DNA of 45,010 nucleotides from contig JAIPIC010000009.1 in NCBI GenBank assembly GCA_021734865.1, positions 1 to 45,010 on the forward strand, written 5' to 3'. The position numbers and the translations under genes are program-made. Positions 9,230-24,200 of the stretch are shown piece by piece. Below the pieces are notes generated by a model. That model was not told where the DNA came from, ran no database searches, and saw only the letters and a list, made by a program, of their open reading frames with translations. Source of the stretch: Candidatus Woesearchaeota archaeon. Lineage in GTDB: Archaea > Nanobdellota > Nanobdellia > Woesearchaeales > JAIPIC01. The stretch's first letter is position 1. Every line of letters starts with the position of its first letter.

Positions 9230-12200
9230 ATACCAAAGCTATACTAAAAAAGGGTGGAAACGCTGTCAGTATAGTGTTGGTACTGTTCATTCTTGGACTC
9301 TTGATGTATTCCTCTCAGACCCACATAGTTGAATCCGTCGGGATAAACACACCAGAAAAGCTGATGTACAACACACTGGAAGGATCGCTGTCAGTTTCTC
9401 TTAGCGCCCCGCTTTCAAATGTCACTGTCGAAGTATCTCTTAATGACACCAAAAAGAGTCTGCCAGTTGATGTTTTCGGAATAAATTATACAAATATTGG
9501 TTATCAATCGATCGGTTATCAGGATCTTGAAGGTTATGGGTATGGTTACACAAATACAGTATTCCTTAACCTATCTTTATTCAATATATCTATTATTGAA
9601 GATGGGCAATATCTGCTTGAAGTCAAATTCATCCAGGCTGGCCAAATTATCTATAACACAAGCACACTGCTTGACATTAGAATAAATCATCCCCCAATCC
9701 TGCTTATGGATATCCCACCGATGGAAATACCTATGAATGGTATTGGCAGGGTTAATGTGAGCGATTATTACGATGATCCGGACTTTGATGAGCTGAGTTT
9801 TGGCGCAGTCGAATCTGAGAACTTCACGTTCATGTTCAACAGCGGCATGGCTACAGTCCTTCCAAAATATAATTACAGCGGATACTCAACAATACATTTC
9901 TATGCTAAAGATCATCTTAATATGACCTACAGCAATGAGATTGCAGTTAATGTCTTCAGCATGAACATGTCTGAAAACCTGACTCAGCTCGATGCAGAAG
10001 TTGGAAAGTCAGTCAAGTGGATTAAGGAGATCAGCTACAATACAAGCCGTCAGAACAGAAGCTTCAACCAGAGTTTTATTGTAGAAGTGCCTGTTGAAGC
10101 TAACAATATTTCTTTGTTTGAGATTGAAGAGAACAGCTCAAAGAATCTGTCTGCAATGGTAATCCTTAACAACAGTTCAAAGGATCTGAATGGCCACGAA
10201 AAGGAAATTGAAGAGATGGCTCCCACATTGATAGCTCAGGGCATAACTAACAAAACCCTTGAATTCACGACAGAAATCAACAATTCTAAGAGGATCGATA
10301 TCACTTTTGACACACCACCACCAGAAAAAATCGAATCCGAAACCTTGCTTGAGAATCAGACCGAAAGGAAGCAGGTCACTATCAAGAGCAATGCCACACT
10401 GCATTACAGGAGCGTTAAGTCATACATGAACTTGACATCTGAAGTCCAGCAGAAGCAGATACACATGTATTATTATATCAACCTCTCAGACGAAGAGCTG
10501 CTTGCAAATAATATAATAATGAGGATTCTTGCAAAACTCAATCTATCTTCTGATGAGATCACAGCCATGACCAATGCTGGAGAATCACTGCGTGTGGACA
10601 TCACTAAGCATGAAGAATTTGAGATGACTTACTATGACACGAATAACAATACCCTTATTGACAGCATCTCGTGGGTCACACCACAGCTTTCTGAGCAGCA
10701 GTTTGAGCTTGTCATAGATCTGACAGTCCTAAATATCAAGAGCCAGCCGATGGTTGGCACAGATTGGACAGTGCTGTTTAACACAAGCGGAACAGCAAAC
10801 CTTACAATAACAGCTATCAATGATACGACTTATGCAGAAATGCTCCATGATGATGACCAGACCGCTGATGATCTGAAATTTCTCAAGATTGCCTGTGGAG
10901 ACACAATAATCGAAAATGAATACATCCTTTCAGATGGGTCGATTATCTCATACAGCGATCTTGAAGTTGATCCACAGGCAGCACATGATATACAATCAGT
11001 CTTCTATGAAGATTATACTTGCGATTATGAAGGTGGCCATACAGTTCAAGTACTTTCAGCAGGACACCATTACCTCATGTTCCAGTTTGGAGATGATACT
11101 GAATACGCAGAGAACTTCGCATATTTTTCCCAAGGAAATGCAAATCTTTCAGCATATGATGATACTGATTACAGCGACCGCATGACTGACCAGTTTATTG
11201 AGTTCTTCGCCCAATATTCAAATACAACTTCAAATGAATCAATAGCAGACACCGAGTGCCAGATCCAGTTTGACACCGGTGGAGGATATGGTCAAAGATA
11301 TGATATGACATACAATGAAGATCTTCAGATATATGTCTACAATTCCACAACATTCAGCACAGCCGGCACCTACACGTTCAATGTATCATGCAACGCAACA
11401 GATATTGGATATGACAAGCTGGATGTTGAAGACGCATTTTTCATAACCAAACCCACAACAATCAATGTTTTTACATATGGCTCAGAACGAATACTTCTCC
11501 CGACCCAAAATATAACCTTTGTAGCAGAGTACAAAAACTCATCTGAAGAAGGTCTTGATGGTTCTAACTACAACTGTAGCATATTTATGAACATAAGTGG
11601 AACCGTGACACCATGGGTCACTATGGATTATGATGCTGGGACTTCATCTTATAAGTATTCAAAAGTTGTCGGCAAGGTAGGTTCGTATGAAGTGAATGTC
11701 TCATGCAATGACACAAATGATGTATTTTACAGTGGATACGCAGAATATACCTTGACAGTCTCTGATGCTCCATGGTGGGACCATTCATGGAGATACAGGA
11801 TCAATATATCAGTTGATACAAAAGGATATGGTCCGATCAAGAACGAGAACATATTCAAAAGGATAGACCTCTCACCTTATCTACAGGCCGGTGAGACACT
11901 TGATCCTAACTCTATAAGGATAATTGCCCATGGAGCAAATTGCTCTGGTGCATCCTGCGACCGGTATGACGCCAGCCAAGGACCATTTAATTATACATAT
12001 TATGAACTTATCCCAGTCAACACATCATTTTGGTACAATGAAACTGATGTATTGATTTGGTTCAATATAAACGAGACCATACCCACGACCACTATGGCTG
12101 ACTTTTATATGTATTTCGACACGACAAAGTTCGGATCGAAAAGTGCGATACCTTATCTCGGTTATACAAACCCACCAGATGTTGCTGTTGAATCAGAATA

Positions 12201-15200
12201 TGCCAATCGTGGAAGATATGTGGGAGATTACAATGGCAGTTTTGAATTCTATTATAATGATATTCCGGCAACCTCAGCTCCGGAAGGTGACAGGCATGCA
12301 TTTACTGTAGCGGATTATGACAATGATGGTGATTGGGATTACATTGAATCCCGAGCATACCATTATGAACAGGGTTTTGGGGGTATCTATCTAAGGGATT
12401 CAGGATGTAACGATACGGTATGGGATCCGGCAACAAATACATCCGTCTCTAATGCTGATTACAAGCAGTACTGGGACAGGGGAATCTATTTTGCAGAGAA
12501 TCTTGGCACTGGCGACGGATTTGAGAACTTCGCAAGCCAGACCAACATCCAGACCATCTGCACAGACAGGAGGACTGGTATGGCTTCAGGTGATTTCAAC
12601 GAAGATGGAAATATGGACTTTGTGACATCATTTGAAGAACGTATAGATGATTGGAGCAAGGATTACGGAACCCGTATATATCTTGGTAATGGTAATGGGG
12701 GCTTCACATACCACACCCATCTTACTCCTGCAACAAATAATGTCAGGCAAGTGTTAGTCGCTGATTTTGACGGCGACGAAAACATGGATGTTGGCCAGAC
12801 ATACTTTGGATTTGGAGATGACAACTGGTATGTATTTTTTGGTGATGGCGCTGGTGGTTTTACTGGAGCGACACATGTAGGCAGTTTCCTAACTCCAAGC
12901 AACAATGACGATTATGCATTTGCTGCCGGAGATTTTAATGATGATGGTGTAATCGATGTTATTGGTGGTGGAGCTTACTATGGTTCCCAAGGAAATGCAA
13001 GAAGAGCATTTGAAGGGGTTGGTACTGGAGCGCGTGGAACCAGTTCATTCACAGACAAAGGGTACTGGTCATATATCACCAGTGCCAGCAATTATTCAAA
13101 CGTGCATGGCTGGATGCAGGGATATGATTTTAACCATGATGGTATGGATGATGTAATAGGACACGTATATTCAGATGCTTTAGTAAGTATAGCAGGTACA
13201 TATTTCTGGAAAGCCACCGGGGACTGGACATTTGATTCAGCGATTAAACTAAACTATGGGGCCGCTACTTGGGTGGGAAGTGGGGATACGAATCCACAGG
13301 AAGGACGCAATTTAGGGTATAGATCAACATTTGGTCCTGTTGATAAGATGGAGATCAACATACTTGAAGAACAGAATTATCCAGCAGAGCAGGTGTATTT
13401 CCACGGCGAAGTCATTGAATTCAGGGTTGAAGACAGGTCAGGCCTTGTGGATATTCCATATATTAATCTGTCTCTGGTCTCAAGTGGCGGCGGTAACCAG
13501 AGCTTCCTCATGGACAAGGATCCAAACAATGACAGCCTTTTCATCCTAAATTATACAGTCATAACAATTAACGAAGGTGGACTTAATATCACAGCGATCG
13601 GCTATGATTATCTTGGCAGGATATTGGCTGTTGATTCAGAAGTACTGAATATCACAATCAAGCAGAAACTGTCGATTATGGAGCATAATGCCATACTGAA
13701 CTCCTCAGTCCATAAGTTTGAAAGCGGAAACGTAAACCAATCGTATTCTTTCTCGTCCGGAGGAAGTGATGTCAGCAAGAAGATACCAGTACCAAAAAAT
13801 ATCAACCTGACTTATGCAGTATTAAATATCACCGGCCAGTACTATTCGAGCAGCGACCCGACAGATGTTAAATTCCTTGTCTACAACCAGACTGTGACAT
13901 TCGACAATGGAGGAACATTCACTACCAACAACCTTACTGATGATTTCCGTGACCAGGCTGATGCATACCGTAATACCTCAATGTGCGTATCGAATGAAGA
14001 TAATTATTGCGGGATAAGGGTAAATGTGACATCAAGCACAGCAGGTCAGATTGACCTGTTCAATGTTGATGTGAGATACCTTGAAAATTACAGTTCAATG
14101 TTCAATACTACGACTGGTTGGACTAATTATTCGAATTTCGTCGCAAATGATGACATACAAAAAGGCACTAAATATATGCTGACAAACTTTTCTGCACCAA
14201 GTTCATATGTGTACATCGATGGGTTTGAAGTGAATGCAGGAGCAACTGCCTGTTCGATCAATAATGTCCCATATGTTGTAAGTTCCTTCCACGGCCAGTC
14301 AGTATGCTTGTTGCCAGAGACAAACTACATAGACAATAGTGATGCTTCATCCAACTGGGTTAATTACACGGTGTCTGATGATGTCATGGAAGAAGGCATT
14401 GCTGTATCACTTAATTATACAGCAGGAGCCATTAAGGATGTAGCTTTCATTGATAATGGCGGTTATATAATAGGGAACTCTACTGCTTTCACCCAAGCTG
14501 AAAACGCAATAGATGGAGTTATTGAGGACAGCCCTACAGGAGCCTGGTCAGCCCAGGATTCAGATACGTCACCGTGGATAACGATAGGATTTTCACATAT
14601 GTACGACATTGACAGTATCGTGTGGGTCAATAAGGAGGGTAATGATGCATTTGAAAATGTTACCTGTGTATTCAGCGACAACAGCACAGTCTTTATGAAT
14701 GAGATGACTAATGATGGCTCAAACAATACATATGACCTTTCATCTGAGAATATCAATGCCCTGTGGATCAACTGCACAACGAATTCAACTTATGGTTCAG
14801 TCATTGATTATACTGGTGTGCAGGAAATCCTTGTTTATGGAAGCAGGATCGAGCAGTCTGTATTTGATGAGGTCACGCAAAGGAACTTCGTACTATTTGG
14901 GTACTCACCAAACGGATCGCAGATACTGGACGGGTCTGAAGAGTCCTTCACGAACATTACTGCCCAAACATCATTTTCTGACACAGACTGCGCTTATGGA
15001 ACTGAGAAGATGAGGTATTATAATGGATCATCATACATCGATCTTAATATCTCAACCTGTCTGGTAGAGGGGGTCAATACAGAGCTCAACTACTCATCCA
15101 ACACGATCAACGGGAAGTCGATATGGGCATGCTATAAGGACCTTGATTCCAATGCAAAAATGGACTATTTCAAAGTGAAAGTCGAAGAGATATCTACCAA

Positions 15201-18200
15201 TGAAAGCTTTAGGATCGAATGCATCAGGGACATATTTGATATAGAAATACTTACAGATAAAGGATATCCTAACAAATCGATAACCTTTGGAAAGGATGAC
15301 ACTTTAAATATCAGGGTCAATGAAAGTTCTCTCTATACAATCGGAAAAACATTGCTTACAGCAGTCAATATAAGCATAGTGTTTGATAATTTTTCCAGAA
15401 CTTACCCAATGGTCAATCTCAGCCAGTTCAACGGGAATGTTTGGGAATATAATTATACTATGGCTTCAGATGATCCAGACGGCTACTTCAACCTAACTGC
15501 AAGAGCCTATAATGATGAAGGAATTCTTGTTAAGACACTGACTGAACCAAGATTTAAGTATACTCAAGGGTATGAACGTGGGATTATAGACCGGAACGGA
15601 ATAATCCATTCATCCAAGAACTATTTCAAAAGCAGAGAGACCGAAGAGAGCCTCAGGTTCATGGGAGACGATTCCATCAACACGACTGAGATATATATTG
15701 GTAAGTATCTCAATTACACAGATGCCGGATTCCAGATAACCAGCAGCCCATCTGATATAGTCTATGAAGACTGGTGGGATAATGACTGGGGGTACAGGGT
15801 CAACATGTCAGTGAGAACCATGGGGCATGGACCTCTGATCAACAAAAATCTCTTCACAGGGATAAATTTCACCGAACTGTTCGCTCAGGTCGGTTCGGAT
15901 GCGGACATAGACATAAATTCCATAAGGATTGTAAATCAAAGTGGATATGAGATATATTCAAGTGTTCTCGCATGGCCGCAGGTCAATTATGCAAAATTAT
16001 GGTTCAGGGAGAATGTCAGGATAGCAAATGACGGCGTACAGAACTATTCAGTCTATTTTGACACAGTCAGCAACCCAAAGCCAGAATATTCAAATGGTGT
16101 TCCTCCTCCTAAAGTCCTTAGCTGGCAGTGGTCTGGTGATATATACAAGCTTGTCGGCCATTATAATGGTACCTTTGATACCATAGATGATGATTTCATA
16201 ACCTATCCAGAGCCTGTCGATGATTGGGCTTATTATGGTGGTCTTGCCATAGATGACTTTGACCTAGACGGAGACTGGGATTTCGTCTCTGCTGTATATA
16301 ACCAGAGGGACATGTACTTCTTTGAGAATCTCGGTGGTGGTGATGGTTATGAAAACTTCGATGACGGAGTAAGCATCGGCATACTGCCTGATTATAGTGG
16401 AGACAGGATGGACGGTAGCATGGATTCAGGAGACTTCAATGAGGATGGGTATCCTGATTTCATCTCAGCTCAGGCCTATAATATCTGGTTGTTCTTTGGA
16501 AACGGACGAGGTCAGTTTACACAGGACAATAAGAACATGGGTATGGAACTATTCAGTTATTCTGCTTCAACTAACGCATATACCGGTGGTATGGGATATC
16601 CAAGGTACACTGGTGTATCTGATTTTGATATGGATGGAAACCTTGATCTCTTTATTACAAGTGATTCACAAGGTCAGGGTGAGGGCCCTATCCCCACACC
16701 TGACAGAAACTTTGTTGCATGGGGCTTTGGAAATGGTTCGTTTGAGAGCAATACAGGAGAATTTGCTTATTGGGATTTTGTCTGCGACAATTATTCTCAA
16801 GGAAGGGAAAGCTTCAAGGCAGCAGTAGGAGACATCAACAGCGATGGCATACCAGATGTAATGGTGGGAGATAATTTAAACCCTACAATGTCCTGTATCA
16901 GCAATGGAAACCGAACATTCCAATCGCCAGGAGAACCTATACTGGAACCACCATCCCATGGCCAGATTGCTGTAACAGATTACAATCTTGATGGAATTCA
17001 GGATTATCTTGAAGTAAGAGGAACTGGAGAGATCAGGTTCTATGAAGGAACAGGTGGTGGCGAGTTTACAGAAGTCAGGATAGAAGGAACAGCAGTAAAC
17101 TCATATCTCGGAGACGCTTCACCTGAGCAAGGTGTAAATTACTTCGCCAATATCACTTTTGGAACAGTCGAATCCGGCTTCCCGGCTGACGTGCTTGTTG
17201 TACTAAACAACACACTACTATTCAATAAAACAGGGATGTTTGATAATTATACTACAACAGGCAATATAACTGACCTCATAGAAGAATACAGGGCAGGATG
17301 CCTTCCTAATATCGACGGTTATTGTTCGCTTGCGATTAATGTCTCATCAGGAAGTGCTGGAACAATCATACTAGAGAACCAGGTCCTTAAATCAACTGCA
17401 AACCGTAGTATATACTTGGATGTCACAGATTGGTGGCAGAACAATACTGAAATAGTGGCTGACACACTTGGATATGGTTATGTACAATACAATCTGACCT
17501 CCGACCCAGATGAAGACCACAATATTACTGGTTTTGTAATATCACGAGATGCAACGAACTGTGCGATCGATGATGTTGAACTGGAAGTTGTTGTGAGGGA
17601 TGGAATGACATTCTGTGAATTGAATGTACCTGAATACATAGATAGTTCAGGTATTGACACAACATTAACAGCACACAGGGTTACCGACTTCATCCGTGGA
17701 GGAACACCAGCAAGGATGATGTTTGAGTTCGGGACGACAACCAATATTGCAGCAGCTGCAAATGGTGGCACAATACTCAATTCCTCCTCAGAGATGTGGT
17801 CATCTACTAACATAATAGATGGTAATTTAGATGATGATTCAGCAGACGCATGGGCCACGACCATTACAGATGATAATAAGTACATAACTGTCGGCTTTGA
17901 TCAGGCATATTATATCGATAAGATAAGGGTAGTGAACAGGAATGATTTTGGTCTGAATACAGGGACTTTTAGGTTCTCAGACGGTAGTGAGATTCCATTC
18001 TATCTGAACACTGGGACGCTTGACTATCAGGAATTCACATTCAACAAGAGAAAGGCATCATGGCTCAAAATATCAGCTGATTCTGCAGGACTCAGTGGTG
18101 GTCTTGTAGAAGTACAGGTTTACGGTACAGTAACTGAAAAGCAGTACATGCAAACCTCAGGTGAATATCTTGGACCATATAAGTACTTTAATGTGACAGG

Positions 18201-21200
18201 TTTCTATCCGAATGATCTGCCGCTCACATCAGGCGCATTAAAAATCTACAATGTTACAGCATATGTTACCATAGATGACCAAAATATGTCTCCCAACATT
18301 GAGATGCTTGAATGGTACAACGGAACAGAATGGCTTGAGATCAATGCAACAACATTGTGCAAGAACAACCTCACAGAGACTGAGACTAATTATACCAATT
18401 CAACTCTGAATAGTATGCTTTGGAGGGCATGCTACAATGATACAGATTCAAACTCGATTAAGGACTACTTCAAGTTTGTGATCCCTGATATGCAGAACCA
18501 TCAGTTTAGGGTAACGTCTTGGTATGGTATTGGATATCTTGATGGTTACCCAACAGTACGGACTTATGACGCAGGTGACATGCTTCAGATAAGGATAAAC
18601 GAGACACGTGGACAGGCCAGTATGGAACATTTGAACATCTCGTTCCTCTTCAACAATGGTTCTAACCTGACATTTGAGATGCAGAGCGGACTAATGGGGT
18701 CAAATGATCTCTGGGAATACAATTATACATTATCGGATAACGACTCAATTGGTCCTGTAAATATCACTGTTTGGGCATTTGATGGTTCCGGCAACAGCCT
18801 AGTCAGCAGATCGATAACAGGTATAAAATATATCCCAAAAAATACGACATCTATTGTGACTAAAGAAGGTCTGACCTATACTAGGACTAATATGTTTGAA
18901 GGAGAAGCAAGGGATCTTGAGTACACATTCAATGTGACTGGCTCGATGACAGGCCATGATTTATATTTCCCAAAACAGGCCTACCTATCCTATGCATACT
19001 TCGAATTATTTTCTCTCCCTCACTCAACAGGGAATTATACAATACTCATGCTTACAACCCAAACCGATTTTGAATATAATTCTACAGATGTCAACATAAG
19101 CCTGAACTCAACATCTGGAGATATTGTACTGGATGACGGAAAGTACAGTGGAGATTATTTCTCAGGAATATACAGCATTGAATCATTCTATCTTGATAAG
19201 ATCAAGCCATCTTTCGTAACCCTGGACCAAAACGTCTCAGCAAAACTTATGGTAAGGGGAGCAAGCACCTTAGATGGAGTGTTTTCTGCTACATGGTATG
19301 GGCCTACAAGCGATTCAGATTTTTACAATACATCAACTGCTGTGGCAGTCAATCCAAATGTGGCCGATAAACCATATGTCCAGTTTAAGGCTATCCTATG
19401 GAGACAGGATAACAGCACTCCATCTCCGAGTGTCGAGTACATCAATCTGTCTTTCACAAGGAAACACATATCAAATGTGACCGTAAATGTTGGCAACAGT
19501 CCTGCGGAATTCAATCATTCAGGGATGTATTTTGGCAGAAATCTTACAGTTGACTTAAGCACACCTGTGGAGTCATACCTATCGTCCTGCTCTGCTCAGG
19601 GAGATGGATTCTGCTATGTCCCTATTGAAGCAACAGCAGCATTTATCGGCAGATTGATCATGGAAAATTTGAGTACGGAATATTACACAAATGAAACCAG
19701 CGTCCTAAATATCACAGGACAGTGGCTCAATTATTCTGCATACACCGCTGAAAGCCCAATAGATAAAATCTATTATTACAACAGGACAGCAGAGCCAACT
19801 CAGGTCAACCTTAATATCTCAGGGTTCCAGATAGAGGACAGCGCAACGACATGTACTATTGATGGCACGACACGTACCATCTCTAATCTGGGTGCCAGGA
19901 AGTACTGTGTACTGCCTACTCCTGAATATATTCACACTGACACTTCAGAGACTTATACAGACCATTATGTATGGGATGGAGTAGAATCAGGATATCCTGT
20001 AATGCGGGTTCTTGAACATAACTCGTTCGCAAACTATGCCAGATCAACAAATGGCGGCACAATCCTGGCAACATCTTCAGTTGATGGAGGTTTCATAGCA
20101 GCAAACATCATCGACGGAGACTATTCAGATGATGGTTTAGGTTCATGGCAGGCATCAGCAGCAGATACTCTGCCTTCAATCAAGATAGGTCTTAATTCAA
20201 CGTTCTATGTTGATGAGATAATCATAACAAACAAAGCAAATGACAAGGGAATGCAGAATATTCGTATTTACTTTTCAGACACAAGTTATAAAGACTTAAC
20301 TCTGCCAAACTCGAATGCAAACACGACACTTACGCTTACTCCTCCAAAGAAGATTAGTTGGATAAATATCACTGCATTGTCATCATACGGCGGATCAAAT
20401 ATAGGACTCGTCGAAGTTGTGATAAACGCTTCTAATCAGACACTACAGCACCAGACATCAACATTTGGCGATAACCAGATTACCGGACCATATATGTATT
20501 TCAATGTCACCGGATTCGATGTGGACGGCCTTCAGTCGACTATGACATTCTATAATATAACAGCTGACATCTCATTTAATGATGAGAATTTCACAGCTGG
20601 TATCGAAAGATTGATGTATTACAACGTCACAAGCTGGATTGAAATAAATGCCACCTTACAGTGCCAGAACGATCTGACTGAGACAGAAACAAATTATGCT
20701 GAACAGGTATATGATTCAAACACCTGGAAAGCTTGTTATAATGATACTAACTCAGATGGAGTTAAGGATTACTTCAAGATTCTTATACCACAACTTACGA
20801 ATGCTCAATTCAGGATAGATTCCTACACAGCCATTAACATCCTCGATGAAGACAATTATCCGCAGATAAAGACCTATGACACTGGTGATACGATAACGAT
20901 CAGAGTCAATGAGACCTTTGGTAACCAGGCAATGGTCAAGGTTAATATGACCATATATTTCTTCAACGGATCCACCTATTCGACTGACCTTGAAAATGAC
21001 ACGACAGGAGATCCTGATCTGTGGGAAGCCACTTATGTATTGTCAAATTCTGATCCATTAGGATTCATCAATGCAACAGTCTATGCCTATGATGTATCTG
21101 ATAGCCTAAAGGCATCATCCAATGTTGCTAACATGAGATATGCACCTAAGAATGTCACCACGGTTCTCGATAAAAATGGTTTAGTGAGAACTTACACAAA

Positions 21201-24200
21201 CATGTTCAGGTATGAACAAAGAGATTCTTGGGTTAATTTGACAACCTCAGGATATGATAATACAACCACATTATACATACCAGCATCTGCAACAGTTCTT
21301 GATGCGATGGTATCAATAAGGGGAATGTATTACAGCGGGAGTTATCCAAACAATGTTGAACTGAATGTCAATGGTGGAGTAGCAGAAGCCACCTATACTG
21401 GTGAACTGAACACAGTTGAAAGCACGTCGAATCTGACCTCAGCTATAAATACCTATCTTGATGGATGCGGATCAGGTGATTTTGCTGGATACTGTAAGGT
21501 CAATATCAATGTGAGTTCCACATCCGCAGGCCGGATAATATTAGAGAACCTGACATTAAAATATCAGATCAATGAAAGTGATGCATTCCTCATATATGAC
21601 TGGTGGAAGAACGATTCCAACATACTGACAGACTCAGCAATAGATAAACAGAGATATTTCAATAAGACAGCTAACGATGTGAGTGAAGATCTCCTCATCC
21701 ATGGATTTGTGGTTGATGCGGACGCTGGAAACTGTACTGTAAATGATACATACTATGATGTCCAGACGATCTATGAAGATAAGTACTGCCCAATTGCAGG
21801 TACGGTGTATGTAAACCTCAGCGGTTTCAATAATTTCACGAATTATCTAGTCTGGGACAACTTCTCAAAAGGTCAGCCTGTTAGAGTCAGGCTTGAATAT
21901 GCTAATATCAGGGATTATGCCAACAGCACCCCATTCGGAGGACTTATTGATTCATATTCAAACAAAACTTACAGCGAACTAAACGCAATAGATGACCTTC
22001 TAGGTACAGGAGCAACAGATGCATGGGTAGCAGGCGGCGGAGATGTTAATCCATGGATACAGATCAACCTTAGCGATGATTATTACATAACCAGGCTTAC
22101 ATTGCATAACTATTACTTTAACAGGACAAAAGTTTATTTCAGCGATGGCTCTTACAAAGAAATCACTCTGCTGGATGACAATTCAAACCCACAATATCTC
22201 AACCTCACAGTACCATTGAAAGCACAATGGGTTAAACTATATGCAATGAGCCTATACCAGGCCCCAGCAGGTCTGAGAGAAGTTGATATTTATGGAAGCA
22301 ATGAGACACTTGTCCGCCTGATGGACAATGCGAGCGGAACAGGATCATATGTAGAATTCAATATCTCAGGGTATACTCCTAATGATGAAGAAGTATCATC
22401 TCGTATACTTTACAATGTGACAGGCGAAATCAGATACAACGACGACAACTTCACTGCAGATATCGAAACCCTATTAATATATAACGGCACGACATGGAAG
22501 GAAATCAATACCTCCTTGGCATGTACAGAAGCATTTGAAGCAGAAGAATCAGGATATGGGGATACGAACATAGATAATCTTGTGTGGAGCGCTTGTTACA
22601 ATGATACAGATTCAGACGGTGTCAAGGACTATTTCAAGATTGTAATACCACAGCTGACAAATGCCAGGTTTAGAGTTGAGTCACTTACTGCAGTCGAGAT
22701 ACAGAATGCAAAGGACAAACCTACAATCAAGACTTATGATACTTCTGAGACTGTTGAGATCTATGTAAATGAGACAAAAGGCATGGCAGCTATCAATACA
22801 GTTAATATGAGCATCCATTTCTCTGATGGCACAAACAAGAGCTATGAGCTTGAGAACAATACTAACGGAGACGAGAACCTCTGGGCTTACAATTATACTT
22901 TGCTCGCAGCAGATGCATATGGTTACATCAACTTTTCAGTCTATGCCTGGGACGAGTCAGGTACCCTACTCACATCTGCTGACAGTCCTAAATTGAGATA
23001 TTCACCTAAGAATCAGACAACAATTATCGATTCGGACAGGATTATCTACTCACACACAAACATGATCCTTAATGAAGAAAGGGACAATAATATGACTTTC
23101 CTTGCTGGAGGAACAGACAACAGTACAGTGATCTATCTCCCAAGATATGCAGTAGTCAAGACATTCAAGTTTGACCTGCGCGGTGAACCTGTTGAAGGTA
23201 CAAATCCAAGCGACGTTTCAGTTAATATTGACGGCGGAGCAGAAGATTTCGTACACACAGGCGACTTGGTTGACATAAATACAACGATTGAACTGAATAC
23301 TTCAGTCAATAGCGCCTTGGGCACTTATGACGTCTCTGGTTACAGCTATATCGATATAAATATCACAACAGCAACAAAAGGAAAAGTCACTGCTGAAAAC
23401 TTTAGGATAATATACATAATAAATGAATCCGGATCGATCAACATGACCAAGTGGTGGGTCAATGACACTAATGTACTCTCAGATGCGACCCAAGAGATCA
23501 GCTGGGCATATAACAAGACAGCAGTCTCACAACAGAACATAATGCTTGACGGTTTTAAGATTGACAACCGCTCATTGAACTGCAGCCTTGATGGCAGCTA
23601 TAAAGACATAATTGTGCTGGATGTCTACAAGTATTGTCCACTTGATACAGCAGAAAGCATTAATGTATCAAATGAGTATACATTTGCAAATCATTCTGTA
23701 TGGGAAGACTTCTCAAAGAGTGAGCCAGCAAGAACCCATCTTGAACTGGATAAAGTGAGAAATCTTGCAGCCACAACTAATGGAGGCACTATTCGCGGAT
23801 CCTCCGCATCCACATGGTCAGCCGATAACGTGATTGATGGAGAATATTATGAAGGAAGCAGTCCCAACCTGAATACCTGGATCAGCAGCGATTCAAAACC
23901 ATGGGTAGCTGTAAATCTTAATGACTCATATTATATCAACCGCCTCGTCATATACAATAGGAATGACACAGCCAATGGTCTAAAAGATATTACCATATAT
24001 TTCAGCGACGGAAGCATCAGAGAAGTCACATTGCTCAATAATGGAGCACCATATGAGATTAATATAACACCATCCAAAAAGATATCATGGTTGAATCTCA
24101 CCTCTAAGAATATCTATGCTTCACCCGCAGGATTGCAGGAGCTGGAAGTCTTTGGTTCAAAAGAACTCATACATTATTATGTCAACAACAACTCTGGAAC

